DNA of 59,129 nucleotides from an uncultured Ruminococcus sp. (GTDB lineage Bacteria; Bacillota; Clostridia; Oscillospirales; Acutalibacteraceae), in NCBI GenBank assembly GCA_902799245.1, contig CADBZY010000021.1:1-59129 (forward strand). Reading direction: 5' to 3'. Below the pieces are notes generated by a model, which was not told the origin of the DNA, ran no database searches, and saw only the letters and a list, made by a program, of their open reading frames with translations. The position numbers and the translations under genes are program-made. Positions 7,966-15,454 of the stretch are shown in pieces. Numbering within the stretch: position 1 is the stretch's first letter; every line of letters starts with the position of its first letter.

Positions 7966-10900
7966 TCAGATCACCACCATAAAACATATCAGCTCAAAAT
8001 CATCCAGTCCGGAAAAACCTCCCGATAAGAAAGTGGTCTGACCGCTTCCGAAGAAACTGTCAATATCACTCTGCTCCTTTGTATCGATGATTGATTTAAT
8101 GGCGTCTTCCAGCAATTGAGATACCTTTACCATCCGCCTGCCGTTATCTGTTGCTCTGTTAAACAAAGCGCATAGCTCCTTATCCGGCACGGTCTTGCCT
8201 CGCGCCAGATACCGCATGATGTCAAGAATATCTTTGGGATGGAGATGATTGATTTTGACTTCATCATCCATTCCGACATACACCATATAAAATGGATGAA
8301 GCCGGTTTTGACTTTCTATATTGATGCTTTCATTCACGTTTTTAAGCACAAAGATAACGCCGTGTTCCTCGCCACTCACAATAGCGTGAATGCCAAAAGG
8401 AGTATGGTCAATGTCCTTATGCTCCTTCATATAGGCAAGCAAATCCATTCGGAATTCATTCAAGCCCAAATCCATGATGGAAATACCGCTGGACATATCC
8501 TCCAGATCAACGACCTCGTCCATGAGCCTTTTCAGCTGCGTGCGGCGATATTCCAGATCACCTTTTTCCTCCTGATTGATAAGGTCATCATCACCGGTGG
8601 AGGTCATGACTGAAATACGCATTCTTGTTTCCACTCTTGATTTGAGGTTGATGTACTCGTCCAGATCAAGATCAGGCCAGAAATTGACAAGCTGAATGAC
8701 CGCATTTCTGCTGCCGATACGGTCAATTCGCCCGAATCGCTGGATAATTCGGACTGGATTCCAATGGATATCATAATTGACGCAAAAATCACAGTCCTGC
8801 AAATTCTGACCTTCCGATATGCAGTCAGTGGCAATCAGAATATCAATCTCCGCCGGTTCATCCGTGTACAGCACAGCTTTGTCCTTTGATATGGGCGAAA
8901 AACAAGCAAGAACACGGTTCATGTCGGCTTTAAATCTCGGTATGGTTGTTTTTGCATCAACGGTTCCCGTAATAAGAGCAGTATCCAAACCAAGTTCCGT
9001 TTTAGCCATTTTACTGATATGCTCGAATAAATATTCAGCCGTATCAGAGAATGCTGTGAAAATCAGTATCTTTTTATTGCCCGGATTGATTGGCGACGCG
9101 ACCTTTTCGCGTATGACGCGGATAAGCTCATTTAATTTGAAGTCATGTTCAGGAGTAATATCCTCCACCATCAGAATCAGCAGTTGCAGATTTTCAATAT
9201 CTTCATCAATCTCACGTTTCCATGAGATATAATCCATATCCCGCAGGTCAATTTTGATCTTTTTGCCGACAGAGAAGAAGTCTGTGTTCTGATCGTCATA
9301 ATCAAAGTCTTCCGATGCGCCTGAAAGATCGCGCATTTCCTCTATATTATTTTTTCCTTCTTTAATAAATGTTTCTATCGCCTGTGATGTATCGTGAAGA
9401 AAATCATAAATGCGCTTCACTGTCAGAAGAAATGAATGTACAGAGCTTTCCATGCGCTTGAGCAGATTGATACTCATCAGACGTTGAATACCAAGTTCAC
9501 GCCCTTTGCGGAAAGTTTCAGTTTCCTCTTCGTCCAGATACTTGTGCATCTTGCTTGCGTGAATATGAATGGTAGGTGTGTAGATAGTCAGATGCAGCTT
9601 TGAAAGAATTTCATAAATTTCTTTGTAATTGATAGCATCCAACAGATCGGTGAGTTTCGGTCGAAGTGACACCGGTTTGTTTCGTGTTGGGAAACTGCCT
9701 ATGTCCGCTACGTCATAATAGGTCTGAATATGTTTACGCGATCTTGCTATTGTCACGCTGTCAAGCACTTCAAAGAAATCGAAGTCAAGTTGTGAAAGGA
9801 GAGAAGCGGTTGTGCGCTCTTCTTCCGGCTGTTTGCACCATGCGTTGTAGACAGTCTGAGCTTTGCGGAATATTGTGTCGATATCTGCTCTTGTGTTCAG
9901 CTTCTCGTTAAATTCTTCGGAATACCCTTCATACGCAAGTGCAAGCTGATTACGGAGATCATAAAAACGATTATTGACGGGAGTGGCTGAAAGCATCAGC
10001 ACTTTTGTCCTGACCCCCGGTCTTATAATCCGGCTTAACAGCCTCATATAGCGGTTTTCTTTCTCCCCGCCGTGACTATTGGTTCCGTTTCCGTTACGGA
10101 AATTGTGGCTTTCATCTATGACGACAAGGTCATAATTGCCCCAGTTGATGTGCTCTATATTAAGAAAAGTTGCAGACTTACCGCTGTCTCGCGATAAATC
10201 TGTATGATAGAGAACGTCATACCGAAGTCTGTCCTCTGCGAGAGGATTGTTGATTAAGTTTCCGCGATACGTCATCCAGTTTTCAGACAGCTTCTTTGGG
10301 CAGAGAACAAGGACATTTTTGTTGCGACCTTCATAATATTTTATAACTGCAAGGGCAGTAAAGGTTTTACCAAGACCTACGCTGTCTGCGAGAATGCAGC
10401 CGTTGTACTGTTCTAGCTTATTGATAATGGCAAGAGCAGCGTCTTTCTGGAAATTAAACAGCTTGTTCCAGATAACGCTGTCCCTGAATCCAGTGGCTTC
10501 ATTGGGAAGAACATCCTCCGAAATATCTTCCAGAAACTCGCTGAAAATATTATACAGCGTCATGAAGTAAACCAATTCCGGCGGATTCTCCTGATAGACG
10601 GTGGAGATCATGTCGATAACATCTTCGGTGACATCTGCAAGCTTTTCCTCATCGTTCCATAGAGAATCAAATATCCTGAGAAATTCAGCACTTGCAGGGT
10701 TTTCCATGCGTGTGACTACATTTGTCAGATTGTTTCCGCGTTCACAGCCGAGATCAACTGTCGTGAATGAATTCATGGGCAGGTATGTATATGTTTCATC
10801 CGCTCCGTCCACTACAAGAAAGTTATTCATTCCCTCCCGTGTGGTATTGGTTCTGAATCTGACCTTTCGGCGTATCCATTCTGCACATTCACGGGCAACA

Positions 10901-11196
10901 GCCTTTTGCTTCAATTCGTTGCGAAGCCGCACCTCATATTCTGTACCGTAAAGACTTTTTTCTCTTTTCAGACGAGGAATATAAAATTCCCTGCGTTCTT
11001 TCTGAGTTTTTTCGGCAACAAAAGTCGGCGATGTAAAAATGAAGCGAAGTTCTTCACATGATTCAAGCTGAGCCTTTAATTCTTGGTAAGCATAAATAGA
11101 AAAACAAGCGGCTGCTATGGATATCTTACTTCCTTGATGTATTGTTTTTTCAAGATCGTCCTTAACCACTTTTGTTGTGTTATTAAATATTTCCAT
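7966..11196 (-). CDS. SNF2-family helicase with N-terminal phospholipase D-like domain
   Basis: A 1076-residue protein. The N-terminal 180 residues look like the PLD-like module often fused to these helicases (ISIAAACFSIYAYQEL, LRFIFTSPTF), but I cannot find an intact HxKx4D motif, so the nuclease site may be lost. The SNF2 core follows: motif I DSVGLGKTF near 270, motif II DESHNF near 361, motif III MLSATPVNN, and a C-terminal lobe with DCISEGQNLQDCD and the arginine-finger motif QRFGRIDRIGS near 828. It is the first gene of the five-gene R-M operon and probably acts as a DNA translocase for foreign DNA. Confidence 0.9.
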   Translation of the reverse strand: MEIFNNTTKVVKDDLEKTIHQGSKISIAAACFSIYAYQELKAQLESCEELRFIFTSPTFVAEKTQKERREFYIPRLKREKSLYGTEYEVRLRNELKQKAVARECAEWIRRKVRFRTNTTREGMNNFLVVDGADETYTYLPMNSFTTVDLGCERGNNLTNVVTRMENPASAEFLRIFDSLWNDEEKLADVTEDVIDMISTVYQENPPELVYFMTLYNIFSEFLEDISEDVLPNEATGFRDSVIWNKLFNFQKDAALAIINKLEQYNGCILADSVGLGKTFTALAVIKYYEGRNKNVLVLCPKKLSENWMTYRGNLINNPLAEDRLRYDVLYHTDLSRDSGKSATFLNIEHINWGNYDLVVIDESHNFRNGNGTNSHGGEKENRYMRLLSRIIRPGVRTKVLMLSATPVNNRFYDLRNQLALAYEGYSEEFNEKLNTRADIDTIFRKAQTVYNAWCKQPEEERTTASLLSQLDFDFFEVLDSVTIARSRKHIQTYYDVADIGSFPTRNKPVSLRPKLTDLLDAINYKEIYEILSKLHLTIYTPTIHIHASKMHKYLDEEETETFRKGRELGIQRLMSINLLKRMESSVHSFLLTVKRIYDFLHDTSQAIETFIKEGKNNIEEMRDLSGASEDFDYDDQNTDFFSVGKKIKIDLRDMDYISWKREIDEDIENLQLLILMVEDITPEHDFKLNELIRVIREKVASPINPGNKKILIFTAFSDTAEYLFEHISKMAKTELGLDTALITGTVDAKTTIPRFKADMNRVLACFSPISKDKAVLYTDEPAEIDILIATDCISEGQNLQDCDFCVNYDIHWNPVRIIQRFGRIDRIGSRNAVIQLVNFWPDLDLDEYINLKSRVETRMRISVMTSTGDDDLINQEEKGDLEYRRTQLKRLMDEVVDLEDMSSGISIMDLGLNEFRMDLLAYMKEHKDIDHTPFGIHAIVSGEEHGVIFVLKNVNESINIESQNRLHPFYMVYVGMDDEVKINHLHPKDILDIMRYLARGKTVPDKELCALFNRATDNGRRMVKVSQLLEDAIKSIIDTKEQSDIDSFFGSGQTTFLSGGFSGLDDFELICFMVVI

Positions 11197-11294
11197 GTAA
11201 TCATCTCTGCTTTACAAATGGATTTACAATATTTGTTAATCTTTCCTATTATAGAAAGAGTACTGCCTGTTTTATTGTGGTGTTGAGGGTAAAA

Positions 11295-11350
11295 AAATAC
11301 TATTTAAATAGTATTTTACCTTATTATAGACAATAAATCAAGCATTTCAA
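11295..11350 (-). promoter_or_regulatory. Putative promoter and palindromic operator of the R-M operon
   Basis: Reading the minus strand, TTGAAA (11345-11350) and TATAAT (11323-11328) are 16 bases apart. Just past the -10 lies a perfect 22-base palindrome at 11295-11316 (half-site AAATACTATTT and its complement), placed where transcription would start, a classic repressor position. The leader to the helicase ATG would be about 120 bases. A second TATAAT on the same strand at 11248-11253 lacks a good -35. The stretch 11197-11683 has no gene; it holds this promoter, a second palindrome at 11497-11516 and the promoter of the radical SAM operon. Confidence 0.55.
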
Positions 11351-11496
11351 ATAACAATTTAGACTTTTTTCACAGCTAATCTGGCGTTTGTTAATCATTC
11401 TTGCTTTTTTCATCATACCAATTCATCAAAAAACTTGTAATTGTATTATTGATAATAAAAATACAATAAGACACTAAAAACCTTAGTTCAAAATAT

Positions 11497-11516
11497 TTAT
11501 ACTTATATAAGTATAA
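11497..11516. promoter_or_regulatory. 20-base perfect palindrome, candidate operator
   Basis: TTATACTTATATAAGTATAA reads the same on both strands and lies about 75 bases upstream of the -35 box of the radical SAM operon promoter. The 21 bases 11498-11518 match 19139-19159, at the -10 region of the WYL regulator gene, in 18 positions. This suggests one DNA-binding protein, perhaps the WYL protein, acts at both sites. In AT-rich DNA, chance similarity remains possible. Confidence 0.45.
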
Positions 11517-11590
11517 TAAATAAAAAAGTTTAGGTAAATTATGCCTGATTTAGAAAATTATAGGTACAATAACTAATCGTATATATCTAT

Positions 11591-11619
11591 TTTACAAACC
11601 TAAAAGAATATGTTATACT
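11591..11619 (+). promoter_or_regulatory. Promoter of the radical SAM operon
   Basis: TTTACA (11591-11596), 17 bases, TATACT (11614-11619). The first gene starts at 11684 after an AGGGAG site at 11671-11676. Confidence 0.65.
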
Positions 11620-11683
11620 GTTCTCAGAAAGCAAAGAAACGGTGGTGTGAAGCCAATCTGAATTGGCGGAAGGGAGTATCAGT

Positions 11684-12661
11684 ATGAGTAAGCTCAGCAT
11701 TATTTACGACGTGACCGCGCTGTGTCCGTGGGACTGTCCGATCTGCTGTATGGGTGCTTCGAGCAATCCCCAATGCCGCAGTGACGAACTGACGCGGGAG
11801 CAAAAGCTGGCGATTGTCCCCATGCTCATCGAGCTGAGGAGCGCCGGTTACGACGTGAGAATCGACCTCTCCGGAGGCGAGATTTTCACAAACAAGCCTG
11901 ACCACACCGAACTGCTGAGGGAAATCTCCCTTGCGCTCGGCAAGGAGAAGGTGGGAGTGAGCTGTTCCGGTGTTGGCATTGACACTGATCTTGCCGCGTT
12001 TCTCGGCGAGTATGTGGGAGATGTCGAAATGACGATGGACGTCGTTCCTTATCGGGAATACGCCCTCCGTCCCGTTGGGTACAGCGTCGCCGCCGCCAAA
12101 GCGGTTCATCTGCTCAAGGAGGCAGGGGTGAAGGTCGGGATTCAGACGGTGGCTTCCTCGTACAACTGCGGATACGTGGACGTGCTGTCTGTATTCTCGT
12201 GGGCTTGTGCCAACAACGTGGACAATTGGAGCATTCTCCGGTTTTTCGCGTCAGGCAGGGGAGCGGCATTTCCGGAAGCGGCATTGGACGACGCTCAGTG
12301 CGAGCAGTACGTTCACATGGTGCAGGAAATCGCGGCGAATCCCCGAATCGGTCACAAGCCGGCAGTGGATTTCCATTATCTGATGCCCGGACACAAGAAG
12401 CACACGGATGTGTGCCGCTGTGTGAGGCATTCGATAGGAATCCTGCCAAACGGCAATGTGGTCGCCTGCTTCTGGGCACTCGACAGCAACACCGGCACTG
12501 TTGAGGATAAGTACCTGCTGGGCAATGTCAGGCAGAACACTCTGCTGGAGATTCTCAACGGGGAAAAGGCACACTACTGGTCGGATTGCGAGCATTGCTG
12601 CGAGCTTGGCTCCGGCGATGCTCCGAAAGGAGGTATGCATCGTGACATTCTATCTGCTTAG
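11684..12661 (+). CDS. Radical SAM protein with C-terminal SPASM-like cysteines
   Basis: A 325-residue protein. The ATG at 11684 is preferred over an upstream TTG because it follows AGGGAG with seven bases spacing. The radical SAM cluster motif CPWDCPIC (C14, C18, C21) is at the N-terminus, followed by a GGE-like motif (DLSGGEIF) for AdoMet. The C-terminal third has CRCVRHSIGILPNGNVVACFW and CEHCCELG, reminiscent of a SPASM/twitch domain with an auxiliary Fe-S cluster. Substrate unknown. It is the first of four overlapping genes and shares 20 bases with the next one. It may belong to what NCBI calls radical SAM mobile pair proteins (named from memory). The operon is clearly GC-richer than both neighbours, a sign of separate origin. 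Confidence 0.85.
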   Translation: MSKLSIIYDVTALCPWDCPICCMGASSNPQCRSDELTREQKLAIVPMLIELRSAGYDVRIDLSGGEIFTNKPDHTELLREISLALGKEKVGVSCSGVGIDTDLAAFLGEYVGDVEMTMDVVPYREYALRPVGYSVAAAKAVHLLKEAGVKVGIQTVASSYNCGYVDVLSVFSWACANNVDNWSILRFFASGRGAAFPEAALDDAQCEQYVHMVQEIAANPRIGHKPAVDFHYLMPGHKKHTDVCRCVRHSIGILPNGNVVACFWALDSNTGTVEDKYLLGNVRQNTLLEILNGEKAHYWSDCEHCCELGSGDAPKGGMHRDILSA

Positions 12662-13670
12662 CATGATCACCGGCGTTCTGGAATGCGGTTGGATTGCTTA
12701 CGGAGCGGTACACGGTCTTCCGCTCTGGCAGATTCTCTGCTTTCCGCTTGCCTACCACTTGGGGAATATGTTCCCTAAGCCGTTCTCTCTTGGAAAAAGG
12801 ACTCTGATCGTGCTGTCCGGACTTTGCTGCGCCGTGTCGGTTGCCATGCTTTTTCCGATTTTCTCCGAGCAAGCACTCTTTGCGTCCACCTGCGCGTTGC
12901 TTGCCTGTCTGTCCGCTGTGATTCAGTCAGTGCGAAGTGACCTGAAAAGCGACGGCAACCGGCTGATGAAGCGGGTGTTCCGCGTGGGAGGATTTGTTGT
13001 TTCGCCGGTCGCGGCGTTCCTTCCTGCCGTCACGCTTGTTGCCGTTTCGGTCTTCGCCCTTGTTGCTGCGGTGCGGCATTACAGCGGCAAGGCGGGAATG
13101 ACCCGCATGACGTTGCAGAAGGGCTTTTCGACGGTCATGATCTGCCACCAGCTCCACTACTTCTTCTACGCGCACATTACACTCGCGGCGATGTTGCTTC
13201 GGCTGACGTCAATGCTGCCGATGTGGGGCTGTGTCTGTGCCGCGCTGCTTTTCTGCGGCACATGGATTACCTATATGTCTGTGGAACCGCTGGTTTCAAA
13301 ACGGACTGCCTGTTTGCTGCCGGTATTTCTCGTCGGACATATAGGAATCGGTCTGCTGCTTTCATGTATGGGCTTTGTCACTGGTCTGCAACTTTTTATT
13401 CTGATGTGGATCATCACAGGATTCGGCGGAGGTGTGGTTTACACCATCTCCGGCATGGCGAAAAAAGCGGACAGCTTTGACAAGACTTCCATGACGATTG
13501 CCGAGAACATCGGTCATACGGCGGGACTGCTGACGGCGGTAACGGTGGCGGCGATCTGCGGAAACACCGCCCCGCGTGTCATGCTGTTCTTTGGGGCAGC
13601 CAGTGCCCTGACCGCTGTTGCGCGGATGCTCTTGATAGTGAGAAAGGGGGATTACCGTGAAGCTCAATGA
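12642..13670 (+). CDS. Polytopic membrane protein, MFS-transporter-like
   Basis: The GTG at 12642 is chosen because a strong AAAGGAGGT site (12626-12634) precedes it at normal spacing; it lies inside the end of the first radical SAM gene. The 342-residue product is almost entirely hydrophobic, with about ten to twelve predicted membrane helices and a short basic loop in the middle (RSDLKSDGNRLMKRVFR). The layout resembles a shortened major-facilitator transporter, but I cannot name a subfamily and see no clear MFS signature loop. In context it may import or export the substrate or product of the neighbouring radical SAM and flavin enzymes. Confidence 0.7.
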   Translation: MTFYLLSMITGVLECGWIAYGAVHGLPLWQILCFPLAYHLGNMFPKPFSLGKRTLIVLSGLCCAVSVAMLFPIFSEQALFASTCALLACLSAVIQSVRSDLKSDGNRLMKRVFRVGGFVVSPVAAFLPAVTLVAVSVFALVAAVRHYSGKAGMTRMTLQKGFSTVMICHQLHYFFYAHITLAAMLLRLTSMLPMWGCVCAALLFCGTWITYMSVEPLVSKRTACLLPVFLVGHIGIGLLLSCMGFVTGLQLFILMWIITGFGGGVVYTISGMAKKADSFDKTSMTIAENIGHTAGLLTAVTVAAICGNTAPRVMLFFGAASALTAVARMLLIVRKGDYREAQ

Positions 13671-14487
13671 AGTGACCGCCAAGCAGGTTCTGGTCAAGTC
13701 CAATCTGCCAGCGTCGGATTATGTCGCCAACCCTTACGTCGGCTGTACGCACAACTGCCGATACTGCTATGCTTCCTTCATGAAGCGGTTTACAGGACAC
13801 ACGGAGGAATGGGGAACCTTTCTGGACGTCAAGAGCTATGAGCGGACTACGCTCCCACGCCATCTGAACGGAAAAACCATTCTGCTTTCCTCTGTCACTG
13901 ACCCCTACAATCCTTATGAAAGGACGTATCACAAGAGCAGGGAACTGCTGGAAACGCTCTCCCGCACGGACGCAAATGTGGAGATTCTGAGCAAATCAGA
14001 TCTGATGCTCCATGACCTCGATTTACTCAGGAAAATACCTCGCCTGACGGTGGGCATTTCTCTGTGTACGCTCGACGATGAATTCCGCCGACTGATGGAA
14101 CCCGGTGCGCCGTCGGTGGCGCGCAGGCTTCATGGGCTGTCAGAACTGCACAAAGCCGGTATTGCGACCTATCTCTTCATCTCTCCGATCTTTCCCCGCA
14201 TCACCGATATTTCCGCTATCTGTGAAGCGGTTCGGGGGAGTGTAGACAAAATCTGCTTCGAGAATCTCAATCTGAGAGGCAGCGCAAAGCAGGAAGTTCT
14301 GGCACTTATCGACAGGTATTATCCCCAATACCGCGAGGATTACACCGCAATCTACCGCAACGGGGATATTGGCTACTGGAAGGAGGTTGAAAAGGAAATC
14401 GAAAAGCTTTCCGAAGCCTATAACATACCATTCGTCAACTTTTTTTACCACGACAAGATCAAAAAAGGAGGTCACAGCAATGATTAA
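13657..14487 (+). CDS. SplB/COG1533-like radical SAM protein
   Basis: A 276-residue protein starting at a GTG (13657) behind AAAGGGGG, overlapping the membrane protein gene by 14 bases. It has VGCTHNCRYCYAS, giving the radical SAM cysteines C30, C34 and C37 in a context (NPYVGC...CRYCYA) typical of the spore-photoproduct-lyase-like COG1533 group. The segment SFMKRFTGHTEEWGTFLDVK recalls the family NCBI names radical SAM mobile pair protein, remembered rather than checked. Later conserved-looking segments are SVTDPYNPYE and VGISLCTLDDEFRRLMEPGAP. Real spore photoproduct lyases are longer and have an extra cysteine, so a role in DNA repair should not be assumed. Confidence 0.85.
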   Translation: MKLNEVTAKQVLVKSNLPASDYVANPYVGCTHNCRYCYASFMKRFTGHTEEWGTFLDVKSYERTTLPRHLNGKTILLSSVTDPYNPYERTYHKSRELLETLSRTDANVEILSKSDLMLHDLDLLRKIPRLTVGISLCTLDDEFRRLMEPGAPSVARRLHGLSELHKAGIATYLFISPIFPRITDISAICEAVRGSVDKICFENLNLRGSAKQEVLALIDRYYPQYREDYTAIYRNGDIGYWKEVEKEIEKLSEAYNIPFVNFFYHDKIKKGGHSND

Positions 14488-15454
14488 TTTCATGGGAAAG
14501 ACACTCGACAATCCTCTGATCGCTTCGTCCTGCATTGCTACCGAAAACGCGGAAAGCGTTCTTCGACTGGCGCGAAACGGCGTACAGGGGGCAATTCTCA
14601 AATCCTGCGCGGATTACACCCGCGGCAGCTTCTCCGGTAAGCGCGAGTTCGCTACTGATGAAAAGGGCTTCACCTACGCATCGTCCCCTTTTGAGATGGA
14701 GATCATGACGCTCGGTGAGGAAATCACGCTGCTGAGAGAGTTGAGAACGCAGACCGACATTCTGCTCATTCCCAGCCTGACCGCTTCCTCACTGGACGTG
14801 AAGAACTGGCTGCCCCATTGCCAAAGACTTGCATCCGAAGGCGCGGACGGCATTCAGCTCGACTTCTTCTACATGGGCAATCTGATCGGACAGGAGCATT
14901 TTGCCGATAACCTCACAGCCCTGCTGGAAGAACTGGTAAAGTCCGTTCCCTGTCCCGTCATGCCCAAGCTGAATATCAATCTGCCCAAGGACTTTATCAT
15001 GCCGCTGCTGAGAAAGTCGGGGGTGGAATACGTTTCGCTGCTGGATTCGGTGAGATCACCTTATCTGAAACGGACGGCAAACGGTTTCCGGCTGAGCAAG
15101 CGGCTCGACACCCGCACCACTTCCTGCTTCGGTGGCTGGCAGCTTCCTCTCACGCTGAGCTACGCCCTGACGGCGGCGGAACACGGACTGCGTGTCTGCG
15201 CCGGAGGCGGCGTGACCTGCGCCGATGACGTGAGCAAGCTCCTTGCGGTGGGCGCGAAAACCGTGCAGTCTGCAACCTTCCTCACACGCTCGCCGGAGAA
15301 AGCTGGCGAGCTTATTCCCGACGGAAAAACAGGCGTACCCTCAGGCACGGATGTGCAAGACGAGGATACGCCTGTTTTCTGTATGTATTTTTTCTATATT
15401 TCTTCGCTGCATCTAAGCGAAATGATTATTACTTTCCGTGATAATGCTTCCTGA
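14480..15454 (+). CDS. Dihydroorotate-dehydrogenase-like flavoprotein
   Basis: The ATG at 14480 follows AAAAAAGGAGG at 14461-14471 and overlaps the previous gene by 8 bases. The product (324 residues) begins like class 1 DHOD/PreA TIM barrels (FMGKTLDNPLIASSCIA...GVQGAILKS) and shows barrel strands such as ILLIPSLTA, GIQLDFF and VMPKLNIN, then GGVTCADDVSKLLAVGAKTVQSAT, which fits the phosphate/FMN-binding end. Dihydroorotate dehydrogenase itself is unlikely: the KSCADYTRGSF region differs and no pyrimidine genes are near. From about residue 280 the frame runs through a terminator-shaped hairpin and 26 bases into the convergent gene, so the original stop codon was probably lost. Confidence 0.75.
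   Translation: MINFMGKTLDNPLIASSCIATENAESVLRLARNGVQGAILKSCADYTRGSFSGKREFATDEKGFTYASSPFEMEIMTLGEEITLLRELRTQTDILLIPSLTASSLDVKNWLPHCQRLASEGADGIQLDFFYMGNLIGQEHFADNLTALLEELVKSVPCPVMPKLNINLPKDFIMPLLRKSGVEYVSLLDSVRSPYLKRTANGFRLSKRLDTRTTSCFGGWQLPLTLSYALTAAEHGLRVCAGGGVTCADDVSKLLAVGAKTVQSATFLTRSPEKAGELIPDGKTGVPSGTDVQDEDTPVFCMYFFYISSLHLSEMIITFRDNAS
15326..15378. terminator. Terminator-like hairpin at the end of the radical SAM operon
   Basis: The 12-base arms AAAACAGGCGTA (15326-15337) and TACGCCTGTTTT (15367-15378) pair perfectly around a 29-base loop. It lies inside the extended reading frame of the DHOD-like gene and may terminate in both directions. Confidence 0.6.

Noticed and set aside
13657-14487. 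Annotation of the second radical SAM gene as spore photoproduct lyase
   Set aside because: The protein is shorter, lacks the family's extra cysteine region and sits in a mobile operon; only the fold-level similarity can be supported.
11684-15454. The radical SAM operon as a RiPP (modified peptide) cluster
   Set aside because: No precursor peptide with a leader and core is visible within or next to the operon; the only small frame upstream (about ten codons near 11540) is not convincing.
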